From contig CAZJQS010000001.1 of the NCBI GenBank assembly GCA_964548175.1, forward strand, positions 1 to 64,000: a stretch of DNA of 64,000 nt, written 5' to 3'. The stretch comes from JANQPA01 sp964548175. Its GTDB lineage: Bacteria > Bacteroidota > Bacteroidia > Chitinophagales > Saprospiraceae. Positions 8,564 to 16,881 of the stretch are shown one piece after another. Within the stretch, counting starts at the first letter, position 1. The number at the start of each line of letters is the position of its first letter. The notes under the pieces were generated by a model that saw only the letters and a program-made list of their open reading frames with translations, had not been told where the DNA came from and searched no databases. Position numbers and translations under genes: made by a program.

Positions 8564-9829
8564 TTATTGCCCTCTAATAATATCAACCGGATCGATTCTC
8601 ATAGCCCTTCTTGCAGGCAGAAAGCCGGCCAGGAAAGTGGAAACGACAGCAAAAATGAATGCCACCACGTAAAAAAGCGGATCAAAATTCACGGGAAAGG
8701 TATCTATGGTTGGCAAAGCAGATGTTTCGAAAGGGGAATGATCGATAATGACGGCCCCAACATGGCCTACCCCCAGGCCGATAGCACATCCCACCAAGCC
8801 TATGATCAGGGCCTGGCTAATAAAAATGCGCTGCACGTCTCTTCCTGAAAACCCTGTTGCTTTTAAAATGGCAATATCATTCATTTTTTCATAAATAAAC
8901 ATGTTGAGAATATTGTAAATGCCGAAGCCTGCAACAGTAAGCAAAGTAATGGAGACGGCATAAGTGATGAGGTTGCGAATGTAAGAGCCTGTTTCAAACT
9001 GAGCGTTAGCGGTATTAATGTCTACTGCGGTGACTTTATAGCGTTGGCTGATCATCTCGGCCATAGGTGCCGCATTTTTGATGTCCCATAATTTGATATT
9101 GATATCAGTGATGTAACTACTACTTTTTCCTAACAACTGTTGGGCCGTTTTCAGATTAACGTAACTTTGTACATCATCGACATTAGCCAAGCCGGTTTGA
9201 AAAATCCCCACGATTTTCAACGGGAAAACGCCTCCACCAGGCGTCGTCACCTGAACTCGATCTCCTGGGGATAAAGACATTTTCTCAGCCACCCCTCCGC
9301 CCAGTAAAATGCCATTATTAGTGGTTAGTAAATTTTCCGGCTTTCCCTGCGTAACGTATTCCCCAAAGTTAAATAAGCGAACTTCTTCCATTAAATTGAT
9401 GCCACTGACCAGCCCGTTCAGCTCAATTGAACCGGCTATGTAAAACACCTTGGCCGTCACCTGAGGCGTAACACCTTCAACACGCTCATCCTGGGACAAT
9501 TGGTCGATCAACGGCAAGGCATTATGCACCCTTTCCAGACTACTTTTGGGCTTTACCGACCGGATAATGTGAACAGCATCCATAAATTCAGGAGCTTTCT
9601 CGATAGGCTGAATTTCAGTGGGCTTTATATCATTGAACACATGAATATGCGGCGTGCGGTTAAGGATCATTCCGTCGAGTAGTTGGTTCAGGCCGGTCAT
9701 AAAGCTCATCAGGATAATGAAAGTGCCGATGCCAAAGGTCACTCCCAGGGCGGCTACTCCAGTTTGTTTGATCCTTGAAAGCAGGTTTGTTTTAGTGATG
9801 TCTAGTATAAGCCTGTAATTGGTTGTCAT
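8564..9829 (-). CDS. ABC transporter permease, MacB/FtsX type
   Basis: A 421-residue inner-membrane protein with the classical MacB/LolC topology. One TM helix lies near residues 25-48, a large periplasmic domain (MacB_PCD) covers about 50-290, and three C-terminal TM helices lie between about 290 and 415. The FtsX-domain pattern ILKATGFSGRDVQRIF is clear, and it ends ARRAMRIDPVDIIRGQ, a typical family terminus. It sits 3 bp upstream of the ATPase gene and 3 bp after the adaptor gene, so the three are one transcript. Confidence 0.92.
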   Translation of the reverse strand: MTTNYRLILDITKTNLLSRIKQTGVAALGVTFGIGTFIILMSFMTGLNQLLDGMILNRTPHIHVFNDIKPTEIQPIEKAPEFMDAVHIIRSVKPKSSLERVHNALPLIDQLSQDERVEGVTPQVTAKVFYIAGSIELNGLVSGINLMEEVRLFNFGEYVTQGKPENLLTTNNGILLGGGVAEKMSLSPGDRVQVTTPGGGVFPLKIVGIFQTGLANVDDVQSYVNLKTAQQLLGKSSSYITDINIKLWDIKNAAPMAEMISQRYKVTAVDINTANAQFETGSYIRNLITYAVSITLLTVAGFGIYNILNMFIYEKMNDIAILKATGFSGRDVQRIFISQALIIGLVGCAIGLGVGHVGAVIIDHSPFETSALPTIDTFPVNFDPLFYVVAFIFAVVSTFLAGFLPARRAMRIDPVDIIRGQ

Positions 9830-9832
9830 TTC

Positions 9833-10942
9833 CTATGGTTTGAGCAATACGGTAGTCGTGTCAATGCCAGATATTATTTCTATTTTATTGATGTTACGGA
9901 TACCAGTCGTTACAGGAACCTCTCCGTTTGGCGTGATGACCTTACTCTCATCAACCAGATACTCCTGCGGGATGGTCAATGCTAAATCTTTTTGCCTGAC
10001 AATGATGTTCGCTTCTCCTGAGAGCCCATCGTACAAAGCCTGAGGAGGCGCCTCAAATTGTGCTTCCACCTGAAAAGTTTGTGTTTGTTCCTTTTTTGAA
10101 GGAAAAATCCTGGATATTCTAACATAGAACGTTTGACCTTCATAAGCATCAAGAGTGATGACGGCCTTTTGACCCACTTCGACACGAGCGATATCCAACT
10201 CGTCTATTTGCATAATTAAAAGGAACCGGCCCTCGCCTATCTCAGCCAAAGGTTCCTGTGGCTGGATCAGTTCACCTTCTTCTTTGAACAGGCGATAGAC
10301 TATGCCGTCGATCTTACTTTGGATATCAAAATCATGAAGCGTATTAAGGGATTGCTGAAGTGCATAACGGCTTTGCTCCAGTTTATGCTCCAATTCCCGT
10401 TTAGTTTGTGCAAACGTTTTTTGTTGTGTTTCTAGCTGGTCGCGGGTTAGTTCATAGCGAAGCTTTTTATTCTCCAACTCGCTTTTTGAGCCGATATTTT
10501 GAGTCCAAAGCCTCTGTTGTCGGACGTAATTGAGTGAATCTACCTGAAGTTGCTTCCGGGTAGCTTCCATCTCCTCTTCGAGAATATTTAACCGGTTCGT
10601 TAAATTTTGCTCCGCTAAAGCGGCATTCTCTCTGGCTGAAGAAACATTGAGACTTTGATTAGAGGATTTTATCCGGCAAATTACCTGCCCTTTTTTCACG
10701 GTATCTCCTTCCACAACCATTAATTGTTCGATCAGGCCGGCATTTTGTGGATAAACCTTATAAAGGCCTTCCGGCTGTACAATGACCGAGGCGTAAACCG
10801 ACACAACCAGTTTTTCGTATTGGGGGCGTATCCCTTCACTTGTTTCGGTGCAAGCAAAGAGAACCAAAGAGAAAAAAAGCCCCCAAAAAAATGTGCCTGA
10901 AGAGTGGCTTTTTACAGTAAAATCAGCTCCGGTCCATTTCAT
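9833..10942 (-). CDS. HlyD-like periplasmic adaptor with lipoprotein signal
   Basis: A 369-residue membrane-fusion protein. The N-terminus is a lipoprotein signal with a lipobox-like LFAC (cysteine about residue 30), so it is probably lipid-anchored. A lipoyl/barrel-sandwich half motif (AGLIEQLMVVEGDTVKKGQV) is followed by a long alpha-hairpin (about 80-200, ENAALAEQNLTNRLNIL) and a second half (DIQSKIDGIVYRLFKEEGEL). A beta-barrel domain follows. First gene of the operon with the permease and ATPase. No outer-membrane TolC-like gene is nearby, so that partner must be encoded elsewhere. Confidence 0.88.
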   Translation of the reverse strand: MKWTGADFTVKSHSSGTFFWGLFFSLVLFACTETSEGIRPQYEKLVVSVYASVIVQPEGLYKVYPQNAGLIEQLMVVEGDTVKKGQVICRIKSSNQSLNVSSARENAALAEQNLTNRLNILEEEMEATRKQLQVDSLNYVRQQRLWTQNIGSKSELENKKLRYELTRDQLETQQKTFAQTKRELEHKLEQSRYALQQSLNTLHDFDIQSKIDGIVYRLFKEEGELIQPQEPLAEIGEGRFLLIMQIDELDIARVEVGQKAVITLDAYEGQTFYVRISRIFPSKKEQTQTFQVEAQFEAPPQALYDGLSGEANIIVRQKDLALTIPQEYLVDESKVITPNGEVPVTTGIRNINKIEIISGIDTTTVLLKP

Positions 10943-11025
10943 CGATGATGTTGTTTTCCATTGTTTGATCGCCGTATAAGATAAGAGACAGAAAAGGAGA
11001 GTTCAATGACGATGATCAGGAAAGA

Positions 11026-11484
11026 TCAAAAAGTCTGCTCTATTTTGATCTTTTGCTTCTTCATTTGCCGGATTAGGCCGTTAACGGTTTCTTTTTCATC
11101 ATTCAACGTTAGCGTGCGGATGCGTCCCTTTTGGGTGATCAGACGAGCGTGGTAGATGCCTTTTTTGTCTTTGCGAAACTTGACTTCCTTGAGGTCTGAA
11201 AGGGAATATTTTTTTGCAAAACTTACCCGAAAAACGACAAAGGCCATAACCACTACCCAAAGGGCCAGGATGAATACGCCGAGATAAAAATAGAAGTAGT
11301 TCTGACTGCCGGCGTAGCGGAAAATGTTCAGCCCGCCATAGAAGCACCAGATAAGCGACGAGCCGATGACCAGATTGCGGTTGAAGATCGCATCATCTTC
11401 TATTTGGAGTTCATTCCTGGTCAGGGTGATCTGGCCTTTTTTCGTGCTGATGGTTCTCTCTGTCATGGCGATGGTTTTGGACAC
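11026..11484 (-). CDS. Hypothetical two-TM membrane protein
   Basis: A 152-residue protein not recognised as a named family. It has a short N-terminal cytoplasmic stretch (TERTISTKKGQITLTRNELQ) and two predicted TM helices (about 38-56 and 64-88, FYFYLGVFILALWVVVMAFV). A basic C-terminal domain with beta character follows (KEVKFRKDKKGIYHARLI), reminiscent of PH-like bPH2 membrane proteins, which is only a shape-based guess. It lies 8 bp after mtnC on the same strand and could be the distal gene of that transcript, although no metabolic link is evident. Confidence 0.6.
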   Translation of the reverse strand: MSKTIAMTERTISTKKGQITLTRNELQIEDDAIFNRNLVIGSSLIWCFYGGLNIFRYAGSQNYFYFYLGVFILALWVVVMAFVVFRVSFAKKYSLSDLKEVKFRKDKKGIYHARLITQKGRIRTLTLNDEKETVNGLIRQMKKQKIKIEQTF

Positions 11485-11492
11485 AGATTTAT

Positions 11493-12194
11493 TCAGAGCT
11501 CACTGTTTAATATTAAGTCAATCTCGTCGAAGCTATGGACGAGCGTATGTCTGTCAGAAGGTTGCGTGCCGGGTCGAACCAGCTGTATCGTCTGAAGACC
11601 GGCTGATCGGGCTGCGTCCAGTTCTGCTTCAACGTCTGAGAGAAATAAGATCGACTCAGCCGGCCAATTCAGGGATTGTTGAATCTTTCGGTAAGAGGGC
11701 TCCTCTCGTTTGTGGCCAACATTGGTATCGAAGTAGGCCGAAAAGTAGGGGGTCAGATCTCCTTTTTCTGAATATCCGAATAGTAACTTCTGAGCCTCTA
11801 CCGAACCAGAGGAATAGATGCCCAACTGGATGCCATGGGACGTCCATACCTTTAAGGCCGGCAAAACGTCATCATAGACATGTCCCTTGTACCGGCCTGT
11901 TTCGTAGCCTTCTTTCCAGAGATAGCCCTGCAGGTTTTTCAGCGCCGTATGCTTCCGGTCGGCTTTGATCCAGTTTAATAGTTGACCTGCAGCTTCCTGA
12001 TCGGTCAGTTGCTTTTGGTCTTCTTCGAGCACTGTTCGTTTGACCGAATCCAATTCCCGGCGAACTTTAGGATCAGTTAAATTTTTTTGGATGAAATCCT
12101 CAAGATGTTTGCTTGCATAAGGAAACAACACCTCGTGCACGAACGAGATCGAAGTGGTGGTTCCCTCTATATCCATTAAAATAAATCGAATCAT
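11493..12194 (-). CDS. mtnC: Enolase-phosphatase E1 (MtnC)
   Basis: A 233-residue HAD-superfamily enzyme of methionine salvage. It enolises 2,3-diketo-5-methylthiopentyl-1-phosphate and then removes the phosphate to give the acireductone. HAD motif I, DIEGTT, starts at D8. Motif II is YSSGS and motif III is FLSDVEAELDAARSAG. Length is normal. The start codon overlaps the stop of mtnD by 4 nt (ATGA, 12191-12194), which indicates translational coupling. Confidence 0.95.
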   Translation of the reverse strand: MIRFILMDIEGTTTSISFVHEVLFPYASKHLEDFIQKNLTDPKVRRELDSVKRTVLEEDQKQLTDQEAAGQLLNWIKADRKHTALKNLQGYLWKEGYETGRYKGHVYDDVLPALKVWTSHGIQLGIYSSGSVEAQKLLFGYSEKGDLTPYFSAYFDTNVGHKREEPSYRKIQQSLNWPAESILFLSDVEAELDAARSAGLQTIQLVRPGTQPSDRHTLVHSFDEIDLILNSEL

Positions 12195-12730
12195 GCAGAC
12201 AGGCCTAATTCGTTGTACTTTTCATCTACGCCGGAATCAGTGTAATGAGGCACCCAGCCCGATTGATCTATGAAGACGCGAATGGCTTTTACAAAAGTTT
12301 TCGGCCCAAAGTCAAACCAGTGTTTGGTATTAGCTGGCACTGAAATCAGGTCGCCCGGCTGGCAAATGACGCAAAAGACTGGATTTCCATTGCCCATGTT
12401 GAACCAAAACAAGCCCTCTCCGTCTACAAAAAAGCGTACTTCATCTTCAGAATGCGTATGCTCAGTCAGGAACTTCGTTTTTATGGCGTCCAGGTTAGGC
12501 GTATTGGGATTGACGCTAATGACGTCAGCGGTTTGGTACCCGTTGGCTTGCATGTAAGGCTCCAGCACATGCTCATATGCTTTGAGGACAGCCTCCTGGT
12601 CAGCATCGTCGTCAAATTCGACCTGGGCTTCCCACTGGTCGTACAGCACGCCCCTTTGCGCCAAAAAGGATTTGATCTCCGCCGGGTCGTCGATTTTCTT
12701 ATCTTGATCTGGAATGTGTAAAATAGCCAT
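12191..12730 (-). CDS. mtnD: Acireductone dioxygenase (MtnD)
   Basis: A 179-residue cupin enzyme that oxidises the acireductone to 2-keto-4-methylthiobutyrate and formate (Fe form), or off-pathway with Ni. Metal ligands are H91, H93 and E97 in HTHSEDEVRFF, and H137 in NTKHWFDFGP. The upstream leader is made of TTTG/TTGT-type repeats on the plus strand, which read as an A/C-rich Bacteroidota leader on the coding strand. It lies 55 bp after mtnB and is coupled to mtnC. Confidence 0.96.
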   Translation of the reverse strand: MAILHIPDQDKKIDDPAEIKSFLAQRGVLYDQWEAQVEFDDDADQEAVLKAYEHVLEPYMQANGYQTADVISVNPNTPNLDAIKTKFLTEHTHSEDEVRFFVDGEGLFWFNMGNGNPVFCVICQPGDLISVPANTKHWFDFGPKTFVKAIRVFIDQSGWVPHYTDSGVDEKYNELGLSA

Positions 12731-12785
12731 ATTTTGTTGTTTGTTTGTTAGCTTGTTGGTTTGGCTTCCTAAATCCTTCTACCTT

Positions 12786-13406
12786 CTACCTAAAGGTATG
12801 TATCTTATAGAAACATTCAAATAAAAACTCGAAGACTTCAATTTGTCGTTTAGCTTCAGCAATGTCTTTGCCCCAGGTGTACAATCCGTGGCCGGCCAGT
12901 AAGAAGCTCTTCATTTCAGGATGTTGTTCCCAATACTTAAGAATTTGAGCAGACAAGGTAGGCATGTCCTGTGCATTTGGAAAGACCGGTACATCCACGT
13001 AGGTGTCATGCGTATGAATACCTCTTAAGCCTTTGAGCACTTCCCAGCCTTCGAGCCGTATGTTTTTTTCTTTTTCAAAAATAGCAGATAAAACGGTATT
13101 ATACACGCTGTGGGTATGCAAGACGCAACCCACCTCCGTCATTTTTTGGTAAATCATAGTATGCAGGAGGGTCTCCGCCGATGGTTTACGACTGTCATTG
13201 ACCGTATGGCCGTTAAGATCAACTTTTATGAGGTGCGCTTCGGCAAACTCCCCTTTATCGATACCCGAAGCAGAAATAGAGATGTGAGCTTCGCCGGGCA
13301 GGCGAAAAGAATAATTGGAGCTGGTCGCCGGCGCCCAACCTTGCCGATGGAGAAAGCGGATGCAATTTACGAGTTCGGTGGCCCAGTTTTGTGAAGTCTT
13401 TTGCAT
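12786..13406 (-). CDS. mtnB: Methylthioribulose-1-phosphate dehydratase (MtnB)
   Basis: A class II aldolase-fold zinc enzyme that dehydrates methylthioribulose-1-phosphate. Zinc ligands lie in LHTHSVYN and AGHGLYTWGKD, and the catalytic Glu in SAETLLH. I chose the ATG at 13406 (206 residues), which gives the usual family length. An in-frame ATG at 13436 would add ten residues. Gene order is mtnB-mtnD-mtnC. The upstream enzymes (MtnA, and MtnK or phosphorylase) are not in the window, so they must be encoded elsewhere. Confidence 0.93.
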   Translation of the reverse strand: MQKTSQNWATELVNCIRFLHRQGWAPATSSNYSFRLPGEAHISISASGIDKGEFAEAHLIKVDLNGHTVNDSRKPSAETLLHTMIYQKMTEVGCVLHTHSVYNTVLSAIFEKEKNIRLEGWEVLKGLRGIHTHDTYVDVPVFPNAQDMPTLSAQILKYWEQHPEMKSFLLAGHGLYTWGKDIAEAKRQIEVFEFLFECFYKIHTFR

Positions 13407-13546
13407 ATGGGCAAAGGTAAAAATTTTTTGACGCAAGAGGACTACTGATACTGATAAAGACCGATGGAATAAGCAGGAGCTGAGCAGCTGAGCTTCGTTT
13501 AGATTTGTTGAAGGCAGGAAGTTGAGATCCCACCTTTATGAAACTA

Positions 13547-13602
13547 GCTCCAGAGGGATGTTACCTTGGCTTATGCCGGACACTGTAACACATCTCTGGA
13601 GC
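13547..13602. repeat. Imperfect inverted repeat between mtnB and the MACPF gene
   Basis: GCTCCAGAG (from 13547) followed by GGATGTTAC is mirrored by GTAACACAT followed by CTCTGGAGC (to 13602), with about 20 nt between the arms. It could be the terminator of the MACPF gene, which reads towards it on the minus strand, or a dispersed repeat. No T-run follows. Confidence 0.5.
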
Positions 13603-13670
13603 TTGAAACGGATTAGCAAACAGGCAGGATCTATTTTATCCTTTGGATTATGACTGCCTTTCTTATGTTA

Positions 13671-15989
13671 TTATTGGGCCCCGGTAATGCCATATAAATT
13701 CCTGTATGCGGCAGCGTTGGGACCCTTATATTTAATTTGCTTTTTGAATAGATCCAAAGCAATGCCTACATTCCTGGATTTATCAATGAGATAAACGGAC
13801 CATTCATCTCTTCCTGTTTCTACATACCGAAAGCGGGCGGTTCCGTTTGCGTCAGTCTCGGACCAGTTTTTGGTACCGGCTTGCTGGACGAAAGCTCCTC
13901 CGGAGAAGGAGACTTTTGAAGCATTTTGGCCGTTGATTTTCTTCGGACTAGAAGTCTTCGAATTATTAAGATCTTTGTCAGACTCCTTGGTAGTCATAGT
14001 AAGCTTACCTGGTTTCGCTAATCTATTGAAAGTTGCTTCATCAATCGTTGGTGGTTGGTACTTTGGAACATTTTTCCTGGTGGTATTTACAGGGCTTGCA
14101 GATATGGTACTTGCTGACCTAGTGTTTGCTTTGAGCATTGGCCTTATCATAACGGTCGCTTCGATTCCCCAATCCTGCAAAGGAAGGTGATCCGTATCCT
14201 TAAATACTAATTTATGAGTTAAAGGCTGATTGGTTATTAGGGGTTTTGTAGGCATCTGCCCCCAGTTAAGAACAGCCTCCTCATCACCACAACAATGATC
14301 GCTATCCACAATTTTTGCACTGAAATCTACCGTCAATGGAGAAAATTGTCCGGTAGTGTCTGCTTTCTGAAAGAAGGGATGCCATGTTCTGGTAGCCACA
14401 CTTTTTTCGTTCGGATCTTGGAAGTGGATTTCCCAATTCGCCATGAATCCTTCAGTCTTCACAGGGACTTCAAACAATGGGATTATATTATTATTGCCAC
14501 TGACTCTTGCCCGGATAAAGCCATACCCTCTTTTATCGGCATCATCTGTATGATTGGTAATTCTAATTTTCACTACCTGCATTTCATAGGCACGCTCCAA
14601 ACGATTCTCATAGTCTTTAAGCTGATCTATTTTCTTTTTCACTTCATCTGCTACCAACTCCCTTTTGCCCGTCAAGTCAATCGCTTTGAGTCGAGATTTG
14701 AGTATTTTTGCGTCTATCAGGTTGGTTATTTCCTCAAGTTCAACCTCTATAGCCGTTTTAGTACCTGCTGCCACCCATTCTTGCCCGGAAGTGATGGTAC
14801 CTCCTATTGCAAAGTATCGGCTTTTGCTATTTGATAAGATTTCACGCAATTCTTGAGATTCGTTTAGGCTGAACCCAACACTTCCAGAAGCAGACTTGCT
14901 TTTTCCAGGTATTATTGTTTTTGTTTCGATAACATTATTTGGCTTGGAGGTTTCTTCTCTGTCGTTTTCAGCGGAGCTGGTTCCGATAGCGGCTTTTAAA
15001 TTCAAATTCTTTCGCTTTGCCTCATAATAATCACTTTTACTAACACTGGTATATTGTGAATAACGCCCCCCATAGGTTACCGAAACAGGATAATGTGTGC
15101 CAAAGTCCTTGACAAAGCGACGGGCATCTTCTGTAGTCTTTATGCTTTCAACTCTATTTATAAAATCTTCATTGAACTCTACTACATTCAAATCTAAAGT
15201 TATGTTGTAATCTCTGTTGGTCTGCTCTTTAATGTAATAAACATAAGACTGGTTGTTCGACTTTTCAAAATCCTCCCCGTAAGAAAAATCTACATTCCCT
15301 TTTACACCATTTTTTGACCCACTCCCTCCCAAAGAAAGATTCCAGGCTTTCTTGAATGAATTCTCCGAATAGTATTCATTTGTAACCATAGATCCATCTT
15401 GGTCAGAATCAGCACCAGTGTAATCATATCCGGCAGGAAGGATAGTTCCAGAGCTCTTTTGCAAGTAATAGCTTCTGGTTGCAGATGGCCTTTTCTCATT
15501 TCCAATCCCTTTGAAAATCTGGCCATTAGTAAAGCCATCAATCACTCTTCTTGGTTTATATTTTGTAATGTCAACTCCATATAAATTGTAGGCCATGCCA
15601 ATAAATCTATTGGCTTGATTGTTGTTACCTAATTTCCCGTAAAAATCTAAAAAAGATAATTGAGGGCTGAGGTAAATTGGTTCATTTTCACCTCTTGCCC
15701 CATTAATAAAAATTCTATCTGTTTTGTAATCATTACTATTTTTCGCCTCTGCCCAAACGAAGTCTCCTACCTCGACCGGGACTTTTCTAAAAGCCCCATT
15801 ATGACCTTCAATTTCTATGGTTTGCTTTTTCGTTTGTTGACCACTGCTTTCTTCAGAAGCCACATAAAGTATAATAGGGAAATCTTGGGTGTTTACGAAC
15901 TTTCTCATTACCGACTGTGCCTGCACCTGCATTTGCCAGCAAAATAACACCAATAAAAGCGACACAAAAATTCTGGATGTTCTCATCAT
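13671..15989 (-). CDS. Secreted MACPF-domain pore-forming protein
   Basis: A 772-residue exported protein. The signal peptide is about residues 1-25 (FVSLLLVLFCWQMQVQAQ). A unique N-terminal domain (30-150) precedes a membrane-attack-complex/perforin domain (about 150-440), whose hallmark FGTHYPVSVTYGG is at 296-308 and fits the pattern Y/F-G-T-H-Y/F-x6-G-G. After it comes a short helical segment (430-475) and beta-rich C-terminal regions. One has the low-complexity linker TRSASTISASP, and a carboxy part (KKINGQNASKVSFSGG) may bind a surface. Bacteroidota MACPF proteins include the BSAP antimicrobial toxins of Bacteroides. No immunity gene is evident next to it. It lies 142 bp downstream of the two-component pair on the same strand. 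Confidence 0.87.
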   Translation of the reverse strand: MMRTSRIFVSLLLVLFCWQMQVQAQSVMRKFVNTQDFPIILYVASEESSGQQTKKQTIEIEGHNGAFRKVPVEVGDFVWAEAKNSNDYKTDRIFINGARGENEPIYLSPQLSFLDFYGKLGNNNQANRFIGMAYNLYGVDITKYKPRRVIDGFTNGQIFKGIGNEKRPSATRSYYLQKSSGTILPAGYDYTGADSDQDGSMVTNEYYSENSFKKAWNLSLGGSGSKNGVKGNVDFSYGEDFEKSNNQSYVYYIKEQTNRDYNITLDLNVVEFNEDFINRVESIKTTEDARRFVKDFGTHYPVSVTYGGRYSQYTSVSKSDYYEAKRKNLNLKAAIGTSSAENDREETSKPNNVIETKTIIPGKSKSASGSVGFSLNESQELREILSNSKSRYFAIGGTITSGQEWVAAGTKTAIEVELEEITNLIDAKILKSRLKAIDLTGKRELVADEVKKKIDQLKDYENRLERAYEMQVVKIRITNHTDDADKRGYGFIRARVSGNNNIIPLFEVPVKTEGFMANWEIHFQDPNEKSVATRTWHPFFQKADTTGQFSPLTVDFSAKIVDSDHCCGDEEAVLNWGQMPTKPLITNQPLTHKLVFKDTDHLPLQDWGIEATVMIRPMLKANTRSASTISASPVNTTRKNVPKYQPPTIDEATFNRLAKPGKLTMTTKESDKDLNNSKTSSPKKINGQNASKVSFSGGAFVQQAGTKNWSETDANGTARFRYVETGRDEWSVYLIDKSRNVGIALDLFKKQIKYKGPNAAAYRNLYGITGAQ

Positions 15990-16131
15990 GTTTAATTTTG
16001 ATTATCAAATATGACATCAAATTACATCCCTGAAGACCAGGATAGTACCAAAAGCTTCTCAGTGGTGAGGAATCCTTTCTAAGCGGTAAAAATCAAAGAT
16101 TGAATGGGAAAAATGCCTGGCAAGAACCCCC

Positions 16132-16881
16132 CTAAAATAACTGTAACCGATTTAACACTTCAGCCTTATACCTACGGCTGATCGGTACGTGCTTATTACT
16201 TCCAAGCATTAAATATTCCTGGTTGTCAGTCAGCGCTTCAATCTTATTCAGGTTGACAAGGTAGGAGCGGTGGGTGCGCATAAAATGGCTGCCTGGCAGA
16301 TTCTCCTCCATGGTTTTCATCGGTACGGTCAGAATGTATTCCTTGTCATTAGTAAAAATGAGACAATAGCTCCCGTCGGCCTTGACGAAATAGATGTCCT
16401 CGATAACTACCTTGACCATTCTATCTTTGTGGCGGACAAAGATGCGGTCGCTTAAAATATAGGAAGCTCCCTCTTTTTGGGAAGGTTTGGAGGCTATATC
16501 TGCATTCAACCTACTCACTACCAATTCAAGAGCCCGCTGTAGATCCAGCTTTTTATATGGCTTGGAAATGAACGCATAAGGCAAAGTTTCCTTGGCTCGG
16601 TTGAAAGTGGCTTCATCTGCATTGGCCGTGAGGTATACGATGGGAATATTCTGATGCCGATTCAATTGTTTGGCCAACTCCACTCCGTCCATTTTTCCTT
16701 TTAGCTTAATGTCCAAAAGAATGATGTCCGGAGGACTGTCCTGGCAATGAGCAATGGCCTGCTCTGCTCTGGTGGCTACTCCGGTTACTTCGTAGCCCAG
16801 TTCATCCAGTTCGAGAGAAATCCTGGCTGCAATGATGGTCTCATCTTCTACTATGAATATTTTGATCGGATTCTCTATCAT
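16132..16881 (-). CDS. LytTR-family response regulator
   Basis: A 249-residue regulator. The receiver domain (1-120) has the acidic pair in IVEDE and the phospho-acceptor aspartate in LLDIKLKG (D57 with this start), the switch residue in LTANAD and the conserved Lys in ISKPYKK. A C-terminal LytTR DNA-binding domain covers about 145-249 (FMRTHRSYLVNLNKIEAL is typical). I chose the ATG at 16881 because it gives an ATGA overlap with the kinase stop codon. An upstream in-frame ATG at 16905 would add eight residues. It should act on promoters with LytTR direct repeats, and the neighbouring MACPF gene is a plausible target (inference). Confidence 0.92.
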   Translation of the reverse strand: MIENPIKIFIVEDETIIAARISLELDELGYEVTGVATRAEQAIAHCQDSPPDIILLDIKLKGKMDGVELAKQLNRHQNIPIVYLTANADEATFNRAKETLPYAFISKPYKKLDLQRALELVVSRLNADIASKPSQKEGASYILSDRIFVRHKDRMVKVVIEDIYFVKADGSYCLIFTNDKEYILTVPMKTMEENLPGSHFMRTHRSYLVNLNKIEALTDNQEYLMLGSNKHVPISRRYKAEVLNRLQLF

